Source of the DNA: Cloeon dipterum
Lineage: Eukaryota; Arthropoda; Insecta; Ephemeroptera; Baetidae
DNA length: 64,000 bases
Direction of reading: 5' to 3'
Assembly: GCF_949628265.1 (NCBI RefSeq)
Contig: NC_088787.1
Location: 12,762,501-12,826,500 of the forward strand
Shown here: piece by piece, positions 1 through 11,730 of the stretch
How the letters are laid out: each line of letters opens with the position of its first letter
How positions within the stretch are numbered: the stretch's first letter is position 1
Translations under genes and position numbers: made by a program
The notes under the pieces: generated by a model
Told to the model about the DNA's origin: nothing
Databases searched by the model: none
Seen by the model: only the letters and a program-made list of their open reading frames with translations

Positions 1-1640
1 AGGGGTCATTTTTTTCCATAGGGAGGGGTCATTTTTTTCCATAGGGAGGGGTCATTTTTTTCCGAAGGGAGGGGTCATTTTTTCCCTAGGGAGGGGTCAT
101 TTTTTTCCATAGGGAGGGGGTCATTTTTTTCCCTAGTGAGGGGTCATTTTTTTCCATAGGGAGGGGTCATTTTTTTCCGAAGGGAGGGGTCATTTTTTTC
201 CATAGGGAGGGGTCATTTTTTCCCTAGTGAGGGGTCATTTTTTCCATAGGGAGGGGTCATTTTTTTTCCATAGGGAGGGGTCATTTTTTTCCATAGGGAG
301 GGGTCATTTTTTTCCGAAGGGAGGGGTCATTTTTTCCCTAGGGAGGGGTCATTTTTTCCATAGGGAGGGGTCATTTTTTTCCATAGGGAGGGGTCATTTT
401 TTCCCTAGTGAGGGGTCATTTTTTTCCATAGGGAGGGGTCATTTTTTTCCGTAGGGAGGGGTCATTTTTTCCATAGGGAGGGGTCATTTTTTTCCATAGG
501 GAGGGGTCATTTTTTCCATAGGGAGGGGTCATTTTTTTCCATAGGGAGGGGTCATTTTTTTCCATAGGGAGGGGTCATTTTTTTCCATAGGGAGGGGTCA
601 TTTTTTTCCGAAGGGAGGGGTCATTTTTTCCCTAGGGAGGGGTCATTTTTTTCCATAGGGAGGGGGTCATTTTTTTCCCTAGTGAGGGGTCATTTTTTTC
701 CATAGGGAGGGGTCATTTTTTTCCGAAGGGAGGGGTCATTTTTTCCCTAGGGAGGGGTCATTTTTTCCATAGGGAGGGGTCATTTTTTTCCATAGGGAGG
801 GGTCATTTTTTCCCTAGTGAGGGGTCATTTTTTTCCATAGGGAGGGGTCATTTTTTTCCGAAGGGAGGGGTCATTTTTTCCCTAGGGAGGGGTCATTTTT
901 TCCATAGGGAGGGGTCATTTTTTTCCCTAGGGAGGGGTCATTTTTTCCATAGGGAGGGGTCATTTTTTTCCATAGGGAGGGGTCATTTTTTTCCATAGGG
1001 AGGGGTCATTTTTTTCCATAGGGAGGGGTCATTTTTTCCGAAGGGAGGGGTCATTTTTTCCCTAGGGAGGGGTCATTTTTTTCCATAGGGAGGGGTCATT
1101 TTTTCCATAGGGAGGGGTCATTTTTTTCCATAGGGAGGGGTCATTTTTTTCCATAGGGAGGGGTCATTTTTTTCCATAGGGAGGGGTCATTTTTTTCCGA
1201 AGGGAGGGGTCATTTTTTCCCTAGGGAGGGGTCATTTTTTCCATAGGGAGGGGTCATTTTTTTCCCTAGGGAGGGGTCATTTTTTCCATAGGGAGGGGTC
1301 ATTTTTTTCCATAGGGAGGGGTCATTTTTTTCCATAGGGAGGGGTCATTTTTTTCCATAGGGAGGGGTCATTTTTTCCGAAGGGAGGGGTCATTTTTTCC
1401 CTAGGGAGGGGTCATTTTTTTCCATAGGGAGGGGTCATTTTTTCCATAGGGAGGGGTCATTTTTTTCCATAGGGAGGGGTCATTTTTTTCCATAGGGAGG
1501 GGTCATTTTTTTCCATAGGGAGGGGTCATTTTTTTCCGAAGGGAGGGGTCATTTTTTCCCTAGGGAGGGGTCATTTTTTTCCATAGGGAGGGGTCATTTT
1601 TTCCCTAGGGAGGGGTCATTTTTTCCATAGGGAGGGGTCA
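1..1640. repeat. Short-period satellite array, 22-24 bp unit
   Basis: About 70 head-to-tail copies of a unit reading AGGGGTCATTTTTTTCCATAGG, with T runs of 6-8 giving periods of 22-24 bp. Variants differ in the five bases after CC or in the A/T/G tail (CCATA, CCGAA, CCCTA, CCCTAGTG). The CCGAA variant falls near 62, 177, 314, 608, 723, 858, 1038, 1197, 1377 and 1536. This gives a 339 bp higher-order period on the right (858/1197/1536 and 1038/1377). On the left the 115+136 bp spacing occurs twice, offset by about 546 bp. The array runs off the left edge. Reading frames through it (RGHFF-type peptides) are a by-product of the period. Confidence 0.97.
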
Positions 1641-1945
1641 TTTTGCTGAAAAAAGTGGCCCCTATGCTGAAAAAAGTGACCCTTCATCACCAAAAAGTGA
1701 CCCTTATGCACCAAAAAGCGACCCCTCTGCACCAAAAAGTGACCCCTATGCTGAAAAAAGTGACCCCTCATCACCAAAAAGTGACCCCTATGCACCAAAA
1801 AGTGACCCCTATGCACCAAAAAAATGACCCCACTGCACCAAAAAATGACCCCACTGCACCAAAAAATGACCCCTATACACCAAAAAGTGACCCCTCTGCT
1901 TGAACCTAAGTGACCCCTCTGCCTGCACCAAAGTGACCCCTCTAC
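1641..1945. repeat. Related satellite in opposite orientation, about 21 bp unit
   Basis: About 14 copies of a 21 bp unit reading AAAAAGTGACCCCTATGCACC or a close variant (GCTG, CATC). TGACCCCTATG is the reverse complement of the AGGGGTCA and CATAGGGG parts of the left array, so the family changes strand at about 1640 and also changes consensus. The units decay toward 1945 (TGCTTGAACCTAAG, TGCCTGCACCAAAG). Confidence 0.93.
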
Positions 1946-2664
1946 TTGCCTTCAAGCCGTGTTTAATTTAACGTAAAATTTGGAAAATCTGAAATTTAAT
2001 TTTCCGTGGTCTTGATTTCATTACTACACATTTTAAAGATAAACTGACCCGCAAAACCCGCACCAAACCCGCGGGTACGGGTCCTGATTTTGCAAATCCA
2101 ATATGGCGGATTGCGGGTGCGGGTTGGCGCTAGGTTGGCGTAGTGCGGTTTGTTGCGGGTTCAAATTTTGAAAAAAGACATGGGCGTGGTTTGGGTGCGT
2201 TACGAAATAAGCGGGTTCGGTGCGGGTTTGGGTTGAAAATTTGTACCCGCGCAATGCACTAATATCTTGTCCTTTTTTCTTCTTAAGCAACATGTAACAT
2301 ATTTTGGTTTGTTTAGTTTCGCAACATCAAGTTTTAGTGGCCATTTTTGCCACATTTAATTTAACTCACAATCATTTGTGCCGACTTTTTGTAAGGGGTA
2401 TTATTAATTCGCAAGAACGCCTGCCGATAATGCATGCAGGCAACTTGGCGAGCATCAGTGTGGCGCGCGTTGCATACAACGCAAATACACAGTTATAATT
2501 ATTGCGAGACAAGTAATGGAAATGATGCTTCTGCTACTTTATCGTTTCCATAGTTAGTCAATGCTATACATCGGGGAAATGTTATTTTTTTTGCTTTTTT
2601 TATCCCTGTCCTCTTGTCATCTCGGACCGGGAAGGGCGCGCACTGCACTAGCACGAATGCTGAA
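1946..2664. other. Non-coding stretch with GC-rich low-complexity patch
   Basis: No supportable gene. Bases 2045-2250 are dominated by repeated CCCGC/GCGGGT words (for example GCGGGTACGGGT, TGCGGGTGCGGGTTGG), a degenerate simple repeat that creates a proline/asparagine-rich shadow frame on the minus strand. The rest is unremarkable AT-rich sequence. Confidence 0.5.
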
Positions 2665-3025
2665 ACCCGCGTCCCAATAACACTGCGAACGGATAACATG
2701 GGCGCACCAGGCCGCACAAGGACCCAGTCCACTCAAGGGCCACTTGCCTCCGCACCAAGGACTGCATTGAAACGCTAGACATTCGTCCCGTGAAGCCAAA
2801 TCACGCATGCTGGAAAGGCGCAAACCAGCAAGTAGCGAGTCGCCTCCCAGCCCGTTGAGCAATTTGAGCATTTCGAGTCACTAAACTAACCACTTTTTGC
2901 CATCTCTGACATTGGTTAGCCAGTATTAGATCTCTGAACTGCTCAAATACCTCCCATTGCTTTGACACTCCTGAGAAATCTGAGAATGCCTTAACAATGC
3001 GAGCCAACGGGCTGGTTTTATTTAT
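2665..3025. repeat. Dispersed repeat, copy 1
   Basis: Shares long matching blocks with 43005-43300 inside an SLC12A9 intron. Shared blocks include TCCCAATAAC, GGTAACATRGG-like, CTGGAAAGG, ACCAGCAAGT, GTTGAGCWATTTGAGCATTT, GAGTCACTAAA and CCTTAACAATGCGAG. Same relative orientation. This copy is about 50 bp longer in its right half. No coding potential or clear terminal repeats were seen, so it is probably a non-autonomous element such as a SINE or MITE. Confidence 0.8.
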
Positions 3026-3676
3026 TCTAATTGAAGAAATCCTAATGAAAATTGTTGGCAATTTTGTGCTCATTTTACTAATTCAAATTTAAATCTGTTC
3101 ATTAATCTTTTCAAGGGGCAGGAAAAACGACAGCTATGACTAGTACGCACATTACACAAAGTCACATTCTTCGATCAGTAGGGAGAAAACATTCTCCTCG
3201 CGTTTGTAGCATATAATGCAACTCATACGAACAGGAAATTTTACATTGCGTATGTGGAAGCAGGCTAAGCCACAGCTCGAATATCCGCTCTCCGACTGAG
3301 AGGCATACCAGAATCCCAAATTCCTTCGATTTCTAAATAATGTTACCATTAGTGTAAGCCATTTTCATATTTTCTGTGGTAAAATGTTTATTTGTTATTT
3401 CTTTTAGCTCCGTCTCTATTAGCGTGTAGGAAGTAGGAAATCGGAGGAGTCTGTCCAAGAAATTATTTGTTGCATGCTATTCCAAAAAATCTTTATTCTC
3501 CTTATTCTGATATTTTTCTCTGGTGCTGAGAGGTAATTTTTTTTTCCATAAATGTTCCATCTTCAACAAAATCTTTAAAATTTCGAAAACCATCTCTGTT
3601 TGTCCGCAGAATTGGTTAGAGTTGTGTTTATAGTCGAGATTTTTTTGCTTAATCTAGTGAAAATCAAGGACAGAAG

Positions 3677-5764
3677 ATGGAGAACAGACTTGATCAGGTA
3701 CCATCGCAAACCTGTAATTCAAATCATTGCGAACGAACTGACGAAATTTTGAAGGACCGACTGGCAATGTATACTGGAGGTTTTTACTATGATTGCACCT
3801 TCAGCGTGGGCAAGAACGAAAATAAAAAGGTTTCACATTTTTTTATTTTCAAATGTATAGCATTTGAAATCATCATTAATTTATTTTAGCAGAATATTTT
3901 AAATCTGGCTTTATATTTGAACGAGCCAGTTGGCTCGCATTCTTTGGCATTGCTAGCATTGTCAAGGCAATGAGAGATATTTATGCATTTCTGGGCTGCC
4001 TAACGTCACACAGATGATCAATTAAATGCCTCGAAATTCTAAAATAACTCATCGGGCTCACTTGTTCCAGCGGCAATAAGGGTCAAATGCTCGGCGTTTC
4101 ATTAAAATACCTCGGTGCGGGGAGGCGAAAAAATCGAAAAAATGGCCACGTTGGGCTACTCGGGACAAAATAAATTATTTGCTTGGCGGTGTAATTGGCA
4201 AGGTAGATGCTGAGCAATGGGTTAAAAATAACAGATAGAGATTTGCATTAAAAAATTAATGAGGTCCGGGGAAGCTCCACTAATATATTTTCATTTGAGA
4301 GTTATTTTCAATCGAGATAGATGAAATGATAACTCAAATTTTACGGTTCATCAATAAGCTAAAAGTATCTTTTAGCTGTTACCTTGATAAATGTTGCATT
4401 TTCATTTCGATTTCCAGCTGTTCAAGTGCCACAAAATAATTCTTGCCGAAGCTAGTGATGCCATTGCTAACATTCTTTTCAAAAACTTTGCTGAAGGGCA
4501 AAACGGAAAAGATGATCCTATTGTTATTGACAATAACCTCCTGCCTGAAACATTTGACTTGGCCATGAGGTAATACCTCGATAAACTTATTTATTCTAAT
4601 TGCTTGCATTGAATTATTAAAATTGATTAATTGAATTTTCAGACATATTTACGGCAATGTTGTTGAGTTTACGACTACCACGCAGGCTTGCGAAATGTAC
4701 AAATTCGCGCATAAATGGATGTTAAAGTACTTGAAGGAAGATGCTGTGAGTGCGTTGAGGAAAACCAAGGCGGACGAGATTCTATTGGTCTATGAAATGC
4801 ACAAGAGTTTAGGGGACAAAGAGGAGCAAAAGTTCTATCTACAGGTTAGAACATCAATTATTCGGCACATTTGATTATCTGAAAAAAAAATGAATTACAG
4901 AGGATCATGTCGGAAACAAGTGAGGTCCTGAGCTCTCCCACCTGGATCAAAGCATCTCCGTCAACTGTGCTTGAAATCTATGAAAAACCATCGCTCGCTG
5001 TGGTTTCCGAGAAGGATCTCTTTGAACCTCTGATCAAGTGGGGTACTGCTTATTCGGAGGCTACCGGCTCAGAGTTGCGATCCACGATTGACGGCGCCTT
5101 AAAGCACATTCGTTTCTTGACAATGTTTTGCCCCGACTTTGCAGAACTATGCGCCGAAAAGGCCAATGTTTTCAGCGCTGAGGAAAAGTTCAAGATCATG
5201 TTGAGTCTTGAACTAGGAAATTCCAAGTACATGCCGCCCGGATTCTCAACAATTGATCAATGGCGTATGATTCAGAATTACTTCCAATTGCAATTTGATC
5301 GTATTTCCCGCGTTAAAGTCACCGAGACAATTGTAAACTGCAAGTCCCCAACGTCTGGCTTCGAATTTTCAGTAAAAGGGAAAGGTAAAATTTTCTTGAC
5401 TCACGTCGATTTGATGTCTCTGCTCCACAAAAACAACCACGGAAAAGAAGTTGAATTTATTTGCCTTTTGAGCACTGATAGCTTTGATAAGATTTTGAAT
5501 GTATTTAAATATAAGGGCATACTTAACGCATACGAACCAGATGTCAAATTCGAGTCACCTGTACTTCTTCAGACAAACACTTGGTACAAAATAACTGTTC
5601 AATATCTACATAGAAATGATTTGACAACTAAACAGTTTAACTACAAATCTAGTCCCCGTTCATGGAAATGGGATTCGGCGGGCGCGGAAGTGCGTGTGAG
5701 GCTACCCTTAAGCCACGTCGACATTGTCTGCATTCAATTGTTTCATGCACCACCCTCTTACTGA
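3677..5764 (+). CDS. BTB-BACK-PHR protein, paralogue A
   Basis: Four exons: 3677-3829, 4418-4569, 4643-4844 and 4901-5764, giving 456 aa. Intron phases are 0, 2 and 0, the same as in the two paralogues near 13 and 18 kb. The N-terminal half is a BTB/POZ fold (FYYDCTFSVG, then LFKCHKIILAEASDAIANIL). It is followed by a BACK region (LREDAV-like helix, VLSSPTWIKASPSTVLEIYE, LFEPLIKWG) and a C-terminal beta-rich PHR-like region. This order is that of the BTBD1/2/3/6 family, whose BTB part recruits Cullin-3 and whose C-terminal part binds substrate; that role here is inferred. The start is the first ATG of exon 1. The donor at 3830 (GTTTCA) is weak but kept by phase and paralogue alignment. This is the most diverged of the three copies. 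Confidence 0.85.
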
Positions 5765-6967
5765 TGTTTTGGGAATAATTTTTTCCACCAATGTATTAGC
5801 AAGTAAGCATTATTTAATTTTGAAAAAACGTAATATTAGATCTATATCTCTCACTTAGTTAGTTAATAGTGCCAATTGTATCAAGCCAAATAATGAGTAC
5901 GATCGGCATTCATATTTTACTCTTCTATTTTAATAATTAATTTTGCTTTTTTGACAAAATATATTTTCATAATATCCATAATTTTATACATGTCTAATTC
6001 TTATAAAAAAGCACTCGATTTTTGGGTGTAAAAAATTAAAATGTATTACAAAAGCACATATACTGCGTCTTTATTAAAAATTTCAAACCTTAATAACGAG
6101 GCCAAATTATAAATTTATCCATTTTCTGTCCACTCGGCGTTGCAATCAAGACATTTAATATGTTAGAATGAAGATCTCCACACAAAAATTAATTGCGAGT
6201 CTTGGACGATATTGCAAAGACCCTGACCCTGATGGCCGCAGGCAGTCTCCGTTGCTTACAAGGAAGCTCTAGGATTCTATATACCTTTCAGTTTTTGGCC
6301 AAACCATTAAATTGAATTCATGTTGCTGTGTAGCCTTCCCTTATAGAGCAGGTTGTCCAAATTTGCATCCGTTCTCCGTTATGCAGATAAGTAGAGCGTG
6401 AATATATTAAAGCTATATATTTTGCTCTATATGCCAAAAAGTGATTTTCTACCAAATTTTCTTCAAAAATGCATTTCTAAATGTGTGAATGGTAGAAATT
6501 TTTCGATTCAATGATTTTGGTTTAAAAAATACCCTACTACTTGATTATTTAAAAATACAGCTTTTATATATATGTACTATAAATATAGCTTTCCCTCTTA
6601 ATTAAAATTTTTAAAATTTAACTTTTTAATTTCATAAATTGAAAATTTCTCTTTTAGGTTTGTCATGTTATAATATATAACCGTACAGTAAAAAACATTA
6701 TCATAGTCTAAAATTAAGGGACCTTTCCGAAACAGCACGGAAACGGAAGTGATATATATGTGATAAAAAATTATCAACCGCACGCCGGGCGCGGCTGATT
6801 GCACGAATGTGAGATTTTTAGATCATAATACACCCGCTGGTGGGCCAGCAGTTTCTAGTAGAATGGAAGAGACAGGGTGACAATCCAGGAAATTTTTCTT
6901 TCGGTTCGTCGGTTGTGAGACCTGAAATATATATTTTCACGCCAACGCTAACTTAACCATTTCTTTC
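5765..6967. other. AT-rich intergenic stretch
   Basis: Very AT-rich with no supportable gene. The ORF at 6598-6804 on the minus strand is a low-complexity I/K/N-rich frame without family resemblance. Confidence 0.5.
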
Positions 6968-7014
6968 GCATTTCTCCCAGGAGAACAGTAAGCTTTGCGG
7001 TAAATTTTGTGAGC

Positions 7015-7024
7015 GTGACGTCAC
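7015..7024. promoter_or_regulatory. Palindromic CRE-like site
   Basis: GTGACGTCAC contains the full cAMP-response-element palindrome TGACGTCA. It lies about 250 bp upstream of the DM13 gene start codon, in a GC-richer stretch (6960-7270) that probably holds the promoter and 5' UTR. Binding is inferred from the motif only. Confidence 0.45.
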
Positions 7025-7273
7025 AGTGAGGCGGAGTCAACGCACTGTTAGTTTGTGTTTTGCGTGTGTTATAGAGGTCAGCTGTCAACCGACTGTACTG
7101 GTACTTGGACGAGAGACAACAACAAGGATAAGAAGGAGAGGTGGTGCCGCAGTAAAGGCAATGCCCTGAGTGCCCATCCCCGTACCCTCTGCAACGGAAT
7201 TTTTGGTCCAGTTTACCTCAGAGCACCTTTTAGAGCATTTTTATTCAAGAGATCAAGCGCGTGAGACGATAAA

Positions 7274-9951
7274 ATGACTGCAGGAACGGAAAGCCTTGTC
7301 GGCCGACGCCTTGTTGTTGAGAGCCTCAAGTCGCTAGCCGTGTGCCTACTTTTCCTTCAAGGTATGCAATAAAATCAGAAATTTGATCGGGATTTTACTG
7401 AAAGCTCTGAAAAACAAAATTATTACAAATTGTAATCCACTTTAAAGTAAACTTATTACCGATAAATAAATAATGTGTAGAATCTATAAGGAAAACAGGA
7501 AATAATATCATACTCATAGTATTATAAATAAATCACATTTTTCAGCTTTTGCAAGTGGGTCTGCCCTTAAAGAACCGTATGGCGTGGAGCTGGGTGACTT
7601 TGAAGACCGAACCGGGCTTGGCGTCACTGGCAAGGTCTACGCGGTTGATGAAAAGAATCTGTACATCAAGGACTTCACCTATGATGGCAAGGAGGATGCC
7701 TTCTTCTGGGTCAGAACTGATGAAAATCCCTCAACGGAAGGCATTATTGTCAAATATCCGGAAGGAGCAAATAATACGGAGTAAGATCCAGTCACAACCA
7801 CAAGAATAGGATACAATCCAACATTTTCAGAGAGCCCCGGAAGCTTCCTGCGTTGAACAACGTCAGCTTTTTACTCAGGCTGCCGCAGAACACAACTATT
7901 AGGAGCATCAAGTCCCTGGCTGTTTGGAACCAGGAGAAAACTGTAAAGAAACTTTTTTTTTTAAAAGTAAAAAATTTTACAAACTGATTGGTTTGATAGG
8001 AAAGTCTTGGAAGCGTGGTCATTCCAAAGGATGTGGCTGTGCCCATGCCTAAAGTGCTGCCTGAGTTTTCACGGCTCGCACACGACCTGCGCTCAGGCAA
8101 CGTCACTATCCTGGACGCCAGGACCTTCCTAATTCCCGACCTGCATTACGACGGTAAAGGACCTGACGCCTACTTCATGGTCGGAACTGGGAGCAAGCCT
8201 CACGGCAAGGGCACCAAAGTCCCCAACGAGCTCGGAGAGTGCGTCCATTGCCCTTTTCCACTCTGAACTTTGCCTTAATTTGGGATTCTGACCGATAGTT
8301 TGAATGTGCTGCGCGCCTACAGAGGTCAAACCATTGCAATCCAGCTGCCAGAAAACCTGACCGTCTATAACATCGACTGGCTGGTCATGTGGTGCATCCA
8401 GTACAAGCACAATTTCGGATATGTTACAATCCCCAAGGATCTCAATGTTCCACCTGCCTTGGGACAAAACAAGATTGGGGTGAGTTCCAACAAAAATGCT
8501 CACTAATGAAATCTCACGATTAAAATAAATTATTTTTGATAATGCTGTGGTAAAAAGGGAGCTATCAACAATTAACGTGGAAGGTTATTTTTCTCTAAAA
8601 CCTAAATTTCAACCCAAGAGAAAGGATTATTCTCTCTAAATGTTTCAAAATGAGTTAATTTTGTGGTATTTTAAAATAATATTTGTGATCATCAGAGTTA
8701 GTTAAATTATTGGTGGCCCAATACAGAGATCTACAGGTACAGGAAAATCCTGTCGAGCCAGAATTTAGCTACAAGTCGATCTGTGTGCTGTGAGAGTAAC
8801 GTTGCTGTCGCAGAAATGCGAGTGCAAACGCTCAAACGAGTGACCGGCGCGCACAGGACCGTTAGCGGCAGCAGAGTGGGTGTGGCAACGTTTAACCTTT
8901 GGCGCTCCTCGGAAATGGTCCGACCAGGACTATGGGACAGTCACAATTAATATTATTTCAAAATACCTAAAACCGTTGCAAATTTACTGGAGAAATGGGT
9001 TTCATTTTATTTTTAATTCTTAGCCTAGAGTTTGTTTGAAATAAACGTTCAAAATTTTGATTTAATTTTTAATTAATTAACTTGGCTGCTCTGCTGACTT
9101 TAAGATTATTCCACCCAAACTAGGGTCAAGACAATTGACTGATCAACCCATTTATTTGCAAATAAATTCTCATCTGACTGGATAGTTTGATTTTTTAGGA
9201 GAAAAAATCGTCTTATGCTGTGGTTGTTGAAATTTTTACATTCTAAAATGTGCTACTATTTACAAAGGAAGTATTGCTCCTCGTTGCCATACTATTATGT
9301 TGTTTTCTCTCGTATTTATGTATTTTGTTAATTTTGAAGGCCACGTTTTGGTTAAAACAAAATATCACAGTGTTTAACAAGCTGTTACTTTTTCTGTAAT
9401 TTATCCATCCCTGCTCCAACGGGCAAGTAATAAAAATCCTATCTCACAATAATAATTCTACATTTAGGTGATATAGTAATTTATATTTTGTTGATGGTAT
9501 GCTGTTCGGGGAGAAGGAGAATTAAGTAAATGTATGAGTAGAAATTTAACAAACACCCAAATGAGCATGAAATTTGTGTAAAATTGCAGTGAAATAAACA
9601 GCCTGCTTAGCACTGAGGAAGTTGCATTTTTATAATTGATTCCTACCCAAAAGTGATAGCCTCTATTAGTGATTTTAATGGTATAAAATGCTCTAAAAAA
9701 TGCAAAAGTAGTATAAATTAAACATAATAATTAGCCTCCAGTTGATTTTCTCCCTATAAAACCCATAAATTGGTTTTTCTAACCGCTGGCCGATCATTTA
9801 AATTCTATTTCAATTGAACTAAATGAAGCAAATCAATCTGATTCCATTTTTTTTTTATCAATTTCAGGTTCTTGTCGCAGGGGCAACACACCACCATTTG
9901 ACTTTCTCCGCTGCGCTTTTGTCTCTTGCGACTTTTATAATTATGTATTAA
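7274..9951 (+). CDS. Secreted double-DM13 protein with probable GPI anchor (Skeletor/Knickkopf-like)
   Basis: Six exons: 7274-7361, 7546-7780, 7831-7942, 8000-8238, 8299-8479 and 9868-9951, all with GT-AG borders and matching phases, giving 312 aa. Residues about 15-34 form a signal peptide (SLKSLAVCLLFLQAFASG). Two DM13 domains follow: FEDRTGLGVTGKVYAVD to about residue 150, then LAHDLRSGNVTILDA onward. Each has the F/L-x-YDGK-x-(P)DAxF-W/M-V signature. The second ends in VMWCIQYKHNFGYVTIP, which carries the family cysteine. The last exon, only 84 nt and 1.4 kb downstream, adds VLVAGATHHH plus the hydrophobic tail LTFSAALLSLATFIIMY. That is the form of a GPI-anchor signal and not of a long cytoplasmic tail. 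Skeletor and Knk also have a DOMON domain after the DM13 pair; none is visible here. Knk-type proteins act in cuticle chitin organisation at the cell surface, and a similar role here is inferred. Confidence 0.85.
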
Positions 9952-10616
9952 TTGGCTTTACTACTCAGATGACCGTCTTTCACCTGACGGGCCTTCAAAA
10001 AATTATTTTTAGCGTACGCTTTTTGTAAGACCAAAACAACTAGTCTTGATCTAAATCTCAAATATATAAAAACAGGATAATAACCAAAGCGAAACTGTTT
10101 AAAAACTGCACTGTACTAACGATGGGTAATATTTTACAGTAAAAAGCATCAACTAATTACTTCGCATAGGTATTAAAACAAGATGCGCTCACAAATCTTA
10201 TTAGTCTGATCCAACTGAGTTGGATATATGTGCCCCTTGATTGCTTTTAAATAAATTGGTTCGCTTCGGACATCTTAAGAATAAAATTTTTAATTAAAGA
10301 AAACCATTCCCTGACTTAATAATTTGAAAAATACCATGGAAACCTAACAATCTCATCCAACAAGTTGTGTGTCAAGAAAACTGCGAGGCAGAATGAGTAC
10401 CAAGAGCCGGGTTCTTTCACAATCATAGATATATTGCTAGCTTTTTTCCTTGATATTATTGCAAAATGTTCCTCTATGATAAAAAGTTCCTCTGAAATAT
10501 CATACCAATAAAATATATAAATTGATAGAAAGCGATACAAGCAGGCAACTCGGCGAACTAAGAAAGAAGAACGCTAACGGGGTTGTCAACAAATAAATTT
10601 GTCCAAAATCAAGCAT
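9952..10616. other. AT-rich intergenic stretch
   Basis: No gene seen. It follows the short DM13 terminal exon and probably includes its 3' UTR. An AAATAAA word lies near 10250. Confidence 0.4.
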
Positions 10617-10985
10617 TTTTTATCAATACACTTGACAAAAATTCATGAGCCATTTAATTTGTGGGGTTATTGTTTTTATAATAATACTATTTATTTTAAC
10701 TTTTGGCATCTACACAAATTGACATAGCGGAGAGCAACATCAAAACGCGCCACCCCAATTGCAAATATACACACACAAAAGTAATACATAATAATCGTCT
10801 ATATAATGCTGACAAAATTCATATCGCACTATCGCAGCAGTCTATTTTTCTATTTTTCTTGCTTACGATTTTTATAAGTTTCACTTGGCTATTGTATAGA
10901 GGACAAAATTGGCTTACAGGTCAAGCCGGATCAATGAGAATTGCATCATAAAAATTAAGTGTGCCAATTTTTTCACGGGATAATG
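10617..10985. repeat. Direct repeat pair, left copy
   Basis: Matches 11493-11730 in the same orientation. Shared words include CAATACACTTG, ATTGTTTTTATA, TCTATATAAYGCTGACAAAATTC, TATCGCAGCAG, GAGGACAAAATTGGCTTACAGGTC, GAATTGCATCATAAA and TTTTTTCACGGGATA. This copy contains an extra segment of about 110 bp at 10680-10790. No ORF with family resemblance. Confidence 0.85.
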
Positions 10986-11035
10986 TCAGGGTTTTACCTG
11001 ACGATATTACGATCGCATTAATAATTCAATTCAAT

Positions 11036-11496
11036 TTATTTATTTTTTGGCATGGTCAATACAGAGAACAGGAGTAGGTATTGTTGTGCACCGATATGTA
11101 TAATGACGTGAATTTTCGGGCGCCCACAGGGGGGAGAGCGAGGGAGAAACTCAGGTACTAATAAAGGCAACGCAAGAGCCTGCGTCTCGCGAGCACGAGC
11201 ACGCAGCCTGCTCGCACCCACACATTCGTTCTCCTGACGGCAAGCGAGCAAGAGGGTAACTCTTTCGCTCCCCCGCTCGTCCCTCTGGGTAGCCAAGCTG
11301 TACTGTCGCCGCTATCAACAATAAATTGGTATGGTTTATAGTATATAACCAGGCATTTTCCCTTCTTGTCCACCCTGCACCCTTTAAAGTCAACCATGGC
11401 TAGAGGAACGCAGGCTCCGGCCCCGTGATAGCGAGAAGTCGCGCCGGCAGGGCCGATTGCACTCATTCGGCGGCCCCTGCCCCGCATCGCTGACAC
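11036..11496. other. GC-rich island between two repeat copies
   Basis: An abruptly GC-rich segment, roughly 11100-11490, lies between the two direct-repeat copies. It yields three overlapping open frames on the minus strand (up to 112 aa) with arginine- and glycine-rich shadow translations. No family resemblance, signal peptide or splice structure supports a gene. It may be an insertion or a CpG-rich regulatory patch. Confidence 0.4.
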
Positions 11497-11730
11497 AATA
11501 CACTTGCCAAAAATTTAATTTGTGTGGTCATTGTTTTTATATATAGTCTATATAACGCTGACAAAATTCGTATCGCAGCAGTTAGTCTATTTTTATATTT
11601 TTTCTTGCTTACACTATATAGAAGTTTCACTGGCTATTAGAGGACAAAATTGGCTTACAGGTCGAGCGGAATCAACAGAATTGCATCATAAATTTAGTCT
11701 GCCCATTTTTTCACGGGATATATTTGGGTA
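11493..11730. repeat. Direct repeat pair, right copy
   Basis: Second copy of the element at 10617-10985, shorter by the left copy's extra segment. Point differences are scattered, so the duplication is not recent. Confidence 0.85.

Noticed and set aside
1-1903. Open frames in the satellite (227-454 plus, 1616-1819 minus, 1643-1903 plus)
   Set aside because: The peptides merely repeat the satellite period (RGHFF or PMHQKVT type) and have no start context, splice sites or family match.
1-1945. CRISPR-like array
   Set aside because: Units are contiguous with no unique spacers, and the genome is clearly eukaryotic.
7055-7264. Small plus-strand frame just upstream of the DM13 gene
   Set aside because: Probably 5' UTR; the signal peptide start at 7274 fits exon phase and function better.
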